A DNA stretch of 17,670 nucleotides from CAZVFE01 sp964626405 (lineage in GTDB: Bacteria; Bacteroidota; Bacteroidia; Cytophagales; Spirosomataceae): NCBI GenBank assembly GCA_964626405.1, contig CAZVFE010000031.1, forward strand, positions 1 to 17,670. The letters run 5' to 3'. The translations under genes and the position numbers were made by a program. Under the pieces are notes generated by a model. The model searched no databases. It saw only the letters and a program-made list of their open reading frames with translations, and had not been told where the DNA came from. Numbering within the stretch: the stretch's first letter is position 1; each line of letters begins with the position of its first letter. Below are positions 7,708 through 13,902 of the stretch, one piece after another.

Positions 7708-7731
7708 TATCTTTGAGTGGTAATATCTTTG
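7708..7731 (+). promoter_or_regulatory. Two exact Bacteroidota -7 boxes (TATCTTTG) upstream of the FAD oxidoreductase gene
   Basis: TATCTTTG occurs at 7708-7715 and again at 7724-7731, each an exact match to the Bacteroidota primary-sigma -7 consensus TAnnTTTG. A TTG at 7689-7691 could be the -33 element of the first box, though the 16-base spacing is shorter than usual (about 17-23). The second box has no good TTG at the expected distance. The start codon is at 7751, so transcripts would have a leader of roughly 10-35 bases. An AGGAG at 7733-7737 is 13 bases from the ATG, rather far for a Shine-Dalgarno site. The call rests on consensus match only. Confidence 0.45.
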
Positions 7732-7750
7732 TAGGAGTGAAATAATAACT

Positions 7751-10723
7751 ATGGCAAGATTTTCATTTGAGAAAAGTACATTAAGAAACCATTTTCAAGG
7801 GAAACTTTATTTAAGCGATTCCCCTAAGTCGAAATTATATCGTAAAATTTATTCTACGGATGCTTCTGTTTATCAAGTTTCACCAAAAGGTGTTGCATTA
7901 ATTGAAAAGGAAAAAGATATACGCAGGTTAATCCATTATGCTGCTGAATCTAAAATTCCTTTGATTCCAAGAGGAGCAGGAACCTCCTTAGGCGGACAAG
8001 TTGTAGGAAATGGAATAGTTATGGTGATTGGAGGCCATATGAATAAAATATTGGCCTTAAACAAAAGAGAAAAGTGGGTTTGGGTAGAACCGGGAATCAT
8101 TCGAGATGATTTAAATGTTAATCTTGCCAAATCTAATCTATTTTTCGGTCCAGAAACTTCCACATCAAACAGGGCAATGATTGGGGGAATGATTGGAAAT
8201 AATTCTTGTGGGTTACGCTCCATTAAATATGGTAATACACGAGACAGTTTGTTGGAGACTTTTGCTTATTTATCAGATGGAACAGATGTCCATACACATC
8301 CTCTAACTACAGAAGAATTTTATAAAAAATGCCAACTTAAAACCTTAGAAGGCAAAATATATCGAGAATTACATAGGATCCTAAATAATCCGAGTGTTCA
8401 GGAATTAATTCGAAAAAATTTCCCCAAGAAATCAGTCACCAGAAGAAATACAGGTTATGCTTTAGATGAATTATTGGAAATGCAACCATTTAATCCGGAT
8501 GGTAAACCTTTTAATCTTTCTGCATTAATTGCGGGGTCAGAAGGAACACTTGCTGTGGTGCATAATGTAAAGCTTCAATTAATCGACAAACCCTTTCGAA
8601 AATCTGCCTCTGTTTGTATTCATTCAAAAGATATCGTAGAGGCTATGAAGGCCAATTTAATCGTTCTAAAACATCATCCATATGCTTCTGAATTAGTGGA
8701 TAAAATGATTTTAGACTTCACCATTGGTCATAAAAAATTTGAAAAATATCGGGATTTTATTGATGGAGATCCAGGTGCTATTTTGATTGCTGAATTTAAA
8801 TGTAAAACCACTTCAGACTTAAATCAACATATTGAAAATCTAATACATGATTTAAAAGAAGCCGGCTTGGGTTATTCCTACCCTGTTTTATATGGAGAAA
8901 AGGCAGAAAAGGCATGGGAAATAAGAAAAGCAGGGCTAGGTCTTATTCGAAATATGAATATTGAGGAACAGGCTGTCAATCTTATTGAAGATTGTGCTGT
9001 GGCTCCTGAGGATTTACCGGATTATGTTTATGATATCCAATTTTTATTACGTAGATATAAATTAAAGGCAGCATTTTATGCACATGCGGGGGCTGGTCAA
9101 CTTCATATCGAACCTTTCATAAATTTAAAAACGAAAGAAGGGAAAGGTATATTTAAATCTTTATTAAGAGATACTGTTGATATTGTTAAAAAATATAATG
9201 GTTCTTTATCTGGAGAACATGGTGACGGTAGAATTAGAGGAGAATTTATTCCCAAAATAATGGGAAAAGAAATCTATGAAATATTTAGGGAGATAAAATA
9301 TTTATTTGATCCTGATGGAATTTTAAACCCAGGTAAAATTGTAGATTCACCTCCCATGGATGAAGATTTTAGATTTGAAAACATTGATTCAACTAAATTA
9401 AATCCTGTTTTCAATTATGGTGAATTAGAAACACCCTATAAGCTTGCAGAAAAATGTTCAGGATCGGGTGATTGCAAAAAGTCAATCTTGTCTGGTGGAA
9501 CGATGTGTCCTTCCTTTATGGCAACTTTGGAGGAGAAAGATAGCACAAGGGCGAGGGCGAATATCGTTCGACAAATATTAGGAGAAAATCCTGAAAAAGG
9601 ATTTTTAAATCCAGACTTTAATGAAATCATGGAAAACTGTCTTTCTTGTAAGGCTTGTCAATTAGAATGTCCTACGGGGGTGGATATAACCATGATTAAG
9701 GCTGAGGGATTACAAAAGCAATTTGATGAAAAAGGCATAAATTTTAGAACAAGATTTATAGGAAATTTACCTATCTTTCAAAACAGATATCGGAAACTGG
9801 CGCATTTTCTAAATTTCTTTTCAAGAAGCACTCCCTTTTCACAAATTATAAAAGGGATATTAGGTTTTTCAACAAAAATAGATTTACCAAAAATACATTT
9901 TAATAGTTTAGATGATTGGTTTAAAACCTATAGCAAACAGGTAGACCAGGATGATTTCGAACATGGCAAAGTTCTTATTTACAATGATGAATTTACCAAT
10001 AATTTAGAAGTCCATACTGGTAAAATCGCTATAAAATTATTGAATGAATTAGGATTTGGAGTTGAAATTACAAGGAATATGATTTCAGGAAGAACCTACC
10101 TGAGTGTTGGTATGGTCAGAAAAGCTAAGAAAATTGCACTGAAAAATATTGAGTATCTAAAAGAAAGGTTGGAAAGAGGCGAAAAAATATTATTTATTGA
10201 ACCTTCTGCTCATTCGAGCTTTAAAGATGAGTATCCAAAATTATTTTCTGGGGATGAAAAAATTTGGGCAGATAAATTAAATTCTTCTACTTTATTAATT
10301 GAAGAATTCTTGGTAGAAAATTATAAAAAGGGAAAAATTAAATCCAATCAATTCTGCGATAAAAATAAAGATATATATGTTCATGGACATTGTCACCAAA
10401 GAGCAGTTGTTGGCTTAGGTTGTACACGTATAGCTTTGGAGATTCCGACAAATTTTAAAACTCATTTAATTCCCTCTGGTTGTTGTGGCATGGCTGGTTC
10501 TTTTGGCTACAGCGATAAAACCTATGATTTATCTCAAAAAATCGGAAATCTTTCTTTATTTCCTTTTATTAATCAATTAAAAGATGAAATGGGGGAAGAA
10601 GATCCTATTATTGTAGCAAATGGAACATCCTGTCGTCATCAGATAGAAGGAGGAACAGATCAGAAGTCGAAACATCCTGTTGAAATTTTATATGAAAATT
10701 TAAAAGAAAAAAGAATTCTATAA
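7751..10723 (+). CDS. FAD-linked oxidase with C-terminal Fe-S/CCG region (YdiJ / D-lactate dehydrogenase type)
   Basis: This protein probably oxidises a D-2-hydroxyacid such as D-lactate or D-2-hydroxyglutarate and passes electrons through Fe-S clusters to the respiratory chain. It has 990 residues, near the length of E. coli YdiJ, and is a fusion of GlcD-like and GlpC-like parts. The FAD-binding PCMH domain is at about 40-280 (IPRGAGTSLGGQVVGNG at 69-85, then MIGGMIGNNSCGLRSIKYG). The FAD-oxidase C-terminal domain is at about 290-530 (AHAGAGQLHIEP, then SGEHGDGRIRGEF). The ferredoxin-like part has an irregular set, C569, C575 and C586, and a regular CLSCKACQLECP at 630-641. The CCG region keeps HGHCHQRA (C881) and SGCCGMAGSFGY (C911, C912), while the first CCG-type half has MISGRTYLS with no Cys. 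The exact substrate cannot be read from sequence. Its TAA overlaps the next ATG by one base. Confidence 0.88.
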   Translation: MARFSFEKSTLRNHFQGKLYLSDSPKSKLYRKIYSTDASVYQVSPKGVALIEKEKDIRRLIHYAAESKIPLIPRGAGTSLGGQVVGNGIVMVIGGHMNKILALNKREKWVWVEPGIIRDDLNVNLAKSNLFFGPETSTSNRAMIGGMIGNNSCGLRSIKYGNTRDSLLETFAYLSDGTDVHTHPLTTEEFYKKCQLKTLEGKIYRELHRILNNPSVQELIRKNFPKKSVTRRNTGYALDELLEMQPFNPDGKPFNLSALIAGSEGTLAVVHNVKLQLIDKPFRKSASVCIHSKDIVEAMKANLIVLKHHPYASELVDKMILDFTIGHKKFEKYRDFIDGDPGAILIAEFKCKTTSDLNQHIENLIHDLKEAGLGYSYPVLYGEKAEKAWEIRKAGLGLIRNMNIEEQAVNLIEDCAVAPEDLPDYVYDIQFLLRRYKLKAAFYAHAGAGQLHIEPFINLKTKEGKGIFKSLLRDTVDIVKKYNGSLSGEHGDGRIRGEFIPKIMGKEIYEIFREIKYLFDPDGILNPGKIVDSPPMDEDFRFENIDSTKLNPVFNYGELETPYKLAEKCSGSGDCKKSILSGGTMCPSFMATLEEKDSTRARANIVRQILGENPEKGFLNPDFNEIMENCLSCKACQLECPTGVDITMIKAEGLQKQFDEKGINFRTRFIGNLPIFQNRYRKLAHFLNFFSRSTPFSQIIKGILGFSTKIDLPKIHFNSLDDWFKTYSKQVDQDDFEHGKVLIYNDEFTNNLEVHTGKIAIKLLNELGFGVEITRNMISGRTYLSVGMVRKAKKIALKNIEYLKERLERGEKILFIEPSAHSSFKDEYPKLFSGDEKIWADKLNSSTLLIEEFLVENYKKGKIKSNQFCDKNKDIYVHGHCHQRAVVGLGCTRIALEIPTNFKTHLIPSGCCGMAGSFGYSDKTYDLSQKIGNLSLFPFINQLKDEMGEEDPIIVANGTSCRHQIEGGTDQKSKHPVEILYENLKEKRIL

Positions 10724-11022
10724 TGTATCAGTTTAATATTAGCATTTTTATTGAACCTCAAATTCAGGGAGAATTTGAAACTTATTTCAATGAAAACATT
10801 CTTAATGGTATATCAAATAAATCTGAAAATCCATTGAGGCTCTTTCATATTGAATCTCATCAAGAGCCAGATTCAAAGGGTTATAGTTTACAATTTTATC
10901 ACCCAGCATTAAATATAGAAAAAAATCAACAGGAAATAATTTTTCTAATTATTGAAAAATTAAACGAAAAATTTATCAATAAATATTTATATTTTACCTC
11001 CTTGCTTAAAGCCATTGAATAG
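10723..11022 (+). CDS. Small DUF4286-like protein
   Basis: The 99-residue product looks like a compact alpha-beta (ferredoxin-like) domain. It opens with a strand (YQFNISIFIEP), has a middle segment with GYSLQFYHP at 53-61, and ends in FINKYLYFTSLLKAIE. This pattern recalls DUF4286, whose members begin with a YNVT-type strand and end in an FxTxLE-like motif, but the match is from memory and partial. No catalytic motif or signal peptide is seen. Its ATG overlaps the stop of the FAD oxidoreductase by one base (TAATG), so translational coupling is likely and a shared function is possible. Its 3' end overlaps the convergent ung gene by 17 bases. Function unknown. Confidence 0.68.
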   Translation: MYQFNISIFIEPQIQGEFETYFNENILNGISNKSENPLRLFHIESHQEPDSKGYSLQFYHPALNIEKNQQEIIFLIIEKLNEKFINKYLYFTSLLKAIE

Positions 11023-11692
11023 GTTTTTCGCCTATTTCTTCAAGGATTTTATTGGTATTCTTAAAAATATTTGAATTAAACCAACCACCTTTATTGGCAG
11101 ACAAAGGAGATGGATGCGCGGCACTTAGAATTTTATGTTTATCCTTATCTATCCATTTTTCAAATTTCTTTGCGTGGTTTCCCCAAAGGAGAAATACTAA
11201 ATTAGATTTATTTTGATTTAAAGCTTGAATAATGGATTGAGTGAATACCATCCAACCAAAATCCTTATGAGAATTAGGTCGATTTTTTTCAACTGTCCAA
11301 ATTGTATTCATTAATAAAACTCCTTGTTTTGCCCAGGGTATCAGATTGCCAGAAGTCGGACCATGAATCAAATTATATTCAATTTGAATTTCCTTGAAAA
11401 TATTTTTCAAGGAAGGTGGAAAAACAATTCCATCAGGAACCGAAAAAGCTAGTCCATGGGCTTGATTAAGGTTATGATAAGGATCTTGACCAATTATAAC
11501 GACTTTAACTTCCTCAAATGAGGTTTGGATTAAAGAATTAAAAATTTCATCTTTTTTTGGAAAAACTATGGATTTTTTATTTGAAATTTCAAAATTTTGA
11601 TTAATTTGAATAAGATAATTCTTTTGAATAAAGGGTGAAATCTGATTTTGCCAACCAGCAGGTATCAATTCAAAGATGGAATTTCTTAACAC
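11006..11692 (-). CDS. ung: Uracil-DNA glycosylase, family 1
   Basis: Ung removes uracil from DNA, starting base-excision repair. The 228-residue protein has normal length and all family-1 motifs: the water-activating loop VVIIGQDPYH at 64-73 (D70 catalytic, Y72), AFSVP at 82-86, LLMNT at 126-130 (N129 for uracil recognition), LVFLLWGNHA at 165-174, and the DNA-intercalation loop HPSPLSA at 193-199 with catalytic H193. The start is a GTG (11690-11692): no in-frame ATG lies before the conserved core, and a TGA stop is in frame about 20 bases upstream. Only 6 bases separate this start from the divergent apaG start, so the ung promoter probably lies inside apaG. The 3' end overlaps the upstream plus-strand gene by 17 bases. 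Confidence 0.95.
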   Translation of the reverse strand: MLRNSIFELIPAGWQNQISPFIQKNYLIQINQNFEISNKKSIVFPKKDEIFNSLIQTSFEEVKVVIIGQDPYHNLNQAHGLAFSVPDGIVFPPSLKNIFKEIQIEYNLIHGPTSGNLIPWAKQGVLLMNTIWTVEKNRPNSHKDFGWMVFTQSIIQALNQNKSNLVFLLWGNHAKKFEKWIDKDKHKILSAAHPSPLSANKGGWFNSNIFKNTNKILEEIGEKPIQWL

Positions 11693-11698
11693 AATATT

Positions 11699-12085
11699 AT
11701 GTCTAAATCAATTTGCAATGGGATTCAAGTAGATGTTTCTACTGCTTTTGTGCCAAATTATAAAATTCAAAAGCCGTATGCAAATTATTTTTCATACCAA
11801 ATAACAATTAAAAATCTTACTGCGCAGCCTGTGCAATTAATTTCACGCTATTGGAACATTTGGGATAGTGTAGGAGTAAAAGAGGAAATTAATGGAATGG
11901 GTGTCGTAGGGCTACAACCCACCATTGGGCCTTATGAATCTTTTTCTTATACATCTGGCTGTCCGACTATTTCCAATTTTGGCAGAATGAAAGGATCTTA
12001 TATTTTGATAAATTTGGAAACGCAACAAACATTTTCAGTAAAGATTCCTCAATTTGAATTAATTACGCCTTTTAGTTTTAATTAA
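11699..12085 (+). CDS. apaG: ApaG domain protein
   Basis: ApaG is a small protein of about 125 residues with a fibronectin-III-like beta sandwich. Bacterial mutants have been linked to Co2+/Mg2+ handling, but its biochemical role is not settled. The 128-residue product matches the family along its length: IQVDVSTAFVPNY at 9-21, YQITIKNLTAQPVQLISRYW, WDSVGVKEEINGMGVVGLQP, the short glycine motif GPYESFSYTSG, and FGRMKGSYILIN. The ATG fits the usual family start. It is divergent from ung with a 6-base gap, so its promoter should sit inside the ung coding region; no exact TAnnTTTG was found there. Its TAA overlaps the next gene's ATG by one base. Confidence 0.92.
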   Translation: MSKSICNGIQVDVSTAFVPNYKIQKPYANYFSYQITIKNLTAQPVQLISRYWNIWDSVGVKEEINGMGVVGLQPTIGPYESFSYTSGCPTISNFGRMKGSYILINLETQQTFSVKIPQFELITPFSFN

Positions 12086-12450
12086 TGTTAGATAGAATAA
12101 AATTTCTTTTAAGGTCTCAGAATAACCAAGAACTTCATTCCCCTTTTGTATTTGATTTATATCAGAATATCATTTCAAGACATCTCCATCATTTCAATCA
12201 AGAAGAATTTATTGAGGAATTAAAAAAATATTATTCATCAAAAAAAAATATTATTGTATTTAGTTTTGAAAAGGAAATAGAAGATTTCAAAAAGGATGAT
12301 TTGGTCTTTTTACCCTTCCCCTATCAGAATTTTTTTCATTGGAAGAATTTAAAAAATAATTCTAATACGGTATTTAGTATTAATTTCTATTTTGGAGCAT
12401 TATTCAGTTTTGACAAGATTGCTCCAAAACAAGAATTTTATTTACGCTAG
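12085..12450 (+). CDS. Short, core-deleted relative of a Bacteroidota SAM-methyltransferase family (probable relict)
   Basis: The 121-residue product keeps what look like the two ends of a Bacteroidota class I methyltransferase family normally about 230-260 residues long. The N-terminal helix IKFLLRSQNNQELHSPFVFD (5-24) matches the family's conserved HSPFVF segment. The C-terminal stretch TVFSINFYFGALFSFDK then EFYLR (95-121) matches its closing pattern of a strand, FGL-FF and HFVIR. Between them only about 60 residues remain, and no glycine-rich SAM-binding motif is present. The reading frame is intact. It may be a decaying gene or a shortened protein with a structural role. It overlaps apaG by one base (TAATG), suggesting coupled translation, and overlaps the convergent DUF1501 gene by 9 bases. 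The family assignment is from memory. Confidence 0.6.
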   Translation: MLDRIKFLLRSQNNQELHSPFVFDLYQNIISRHLHHFNQEEFIEELKKYYSSKKNIIVFSFEKEIEDFKKDDLVFLPFPYQNFFHWKNLKNNSNTVFSINFYFGALFSFDKIAPKQEFYLR

Positions 12451-13902
12451 AATTGGCTTAATAATATTTCCTGCAACGTCTGTCAATCTAAAATTTCTTC
12501 CTTGGAAAGGATAGGTTAGTTCTTCATGATTCAATCCTAAAATATGTAAAATAGTTGCTTGAAGATCATGAATATGGGCTTTTCCATTAACTCCATAATA
12601 ACCTATCTCGTCAGTTTCTCCATAAGTAAAACCTTTTTTAACACCTGCCCCAGCCATCCAAATTGTAAAAGCATCAGGATGATGATCTCTTCCCATAAAA
12701 GGTGCAGGTTTATTATCTCTATTTTCTTGCATAGGTGTTCTACCAAATTCACCACTCCAAACCACCAGGGTTTCATCCAATAAACCTCTTTGTTTAAGAT
12801 CCATGATCAGGGCAGACATCGCCTGATCAGTTTCTAAACATTTTGTCTTTAAACCTATTTCTAAGGCTTCTGATGCATTACTACCATGTGTATCCCATCC
12901 CCAATCATATAATTGTATAAATCTAACTCCATTTTCAACTAATTTTCTAGCAAGGAGACAATTATTGGCGAAAGAAGGTTGACCAATAGTTGTTCCATAT
13001 AAATTATGAATATAATCTGGTTCATCTTTAATATCCATTAATTCAGGAACTGCAGTTTGCATCCTAAAGGCCATTTCATATTGAGATATTCTCGTAAGAA
13101 TTTCGGGATCTTTATATTCTTGATATTCTAAATGATTAATTTCATTAATTGCATCAATTGTAGACTTTTTCAATTCAGAAGTAATATCTTGAGGATTTTC
13201 TACAAATAATACAGGTTCCCCAGTAGAACGACAATGGACTCCTTGAAATTTGGATGGAAGAAAACCAGAACCCCAAATACTTTTACCAGCCTCGGGATAT
13301 TTTCCACCTGAAGTAAGAACTATAAAGCCAGGTAAATTTTCATTTTCGGAGCCTAAACCATATACAGCCCAAGAGCCAATACCTGGTCTACCAAGCCTAG
13401 CACTTCCAGTTTGCATAAATAATTGCGCTGGAGCATGATTAAACTGGTCTGTATGCATTGCTTTTAAGAAACAAACCTCATCAACAACATTCTGAAAATA
13501 TGGTAAGTAATCTGAAACCCATGCTCCAGATTGTCCATATTGATTGAATTTACCTTGGGGACCTAACATTTTAGGAATACCCCGAATAAATGCAAAGGTT
13601 TTGCCTTCTAAAAATTCTTCTGGACAATCCCTACCATTCCACTTTACCAATTCAGGCTTATAATCAAATAATTCGAGTTGGGAAGGCGAACCAGCTTTAT
13701 GGATATAAATTACATGCTTGGCCTTTGGTAATAACTTAGAAATTTTTGTTTGATCTGTTTCAATATTTGGTTTTGAACCTGTAGAACATGAATTTAAAAG
13801 AGAACCTAAAGCCATCATGCCCATTCCAGTAGAACAATCTCTAATGAAATGTCTTCTTGTTAAATATTCTTTTGCTCTATTTTCTAAATCGTTCGTTATC
13901 AT
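12442..13902 (-). CDS. DUF1501 family protein with twin-arginine signal (alkaline-phosphatase-like fold)
   Basis: DUF1501 proteins share the alkaline-phosphatase/sulfatase-like fold and are usually paired with DUF1553 proteins; no reaction is established for most. The 486-residue product begins with a Tat signal (TRRHFIRD at 15-22, then GMGMMALGSLLNSC), and C39 is in a plausible lipobox LNSC, so it is probably a folded, Tat-exported lipoprotein. Possible metal-ligand positions are the GWDTHG motif at 335-340, EFGRTP at 385-390, GRDHHPDAF at 404-412, and HIH at 443-445. The usual N-terminal motif FNHAPAQLFMQTG is at 154-166. Its ATG overlaps the stop of the DUF1553 gene by 4 bases (ATGA), so both are translated together. 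Its 3' end overlaps the convergent short gene by 9 bases. Confidence 0.9.
   Translation of the reverse strand: MITNDLENRAKEYLTRRHFIRDCSTGMGMMALGSLLNSCSTGSKPNIETDQTKISKLLPKAKHVIYIHKAGSPSQLELFDYKPELVKWNGRDCPEEFLEGKTFAFIRGIPKMLGPQGKFNQYGQSGAWVSDYLPYFQNVVDEVCFLKAMHTDQFNHAPAQLFMQTGSARLGRPGIGSWAVYGLGSENENLPGFIVLTSGGKYPEAGKSIWGSGFLPSKFQGVHCRSTGEPVLFVENPQDITSELKKSTIDAINEINHLEYQEYKDPEILTRISQYEMAFRMQTAVPELMDIKDEPDYIHNLYGTTIGQPSFANNCLLARKLVENGVRFIQLYDWGWDTHGSNASEALEIGLKTKCLETDQAMSALIMDLKQRGLLDETLVVWSGEFGRTPMQENRDNKPAPFMGRDHHPDAFTIWMAGAGVKKGFTYGETDEIGYYGVNGKAHIHDLQATILHILGLNHEELTYPFQGRNFRLTDVAGNIIKPILA

Noticed and set aside
7936..8223. 95-residue minus-strand frame
   Set aside because: Antisense to the FAD-binding domain of the 990-residue oxidoreductase, with no recognisable features.
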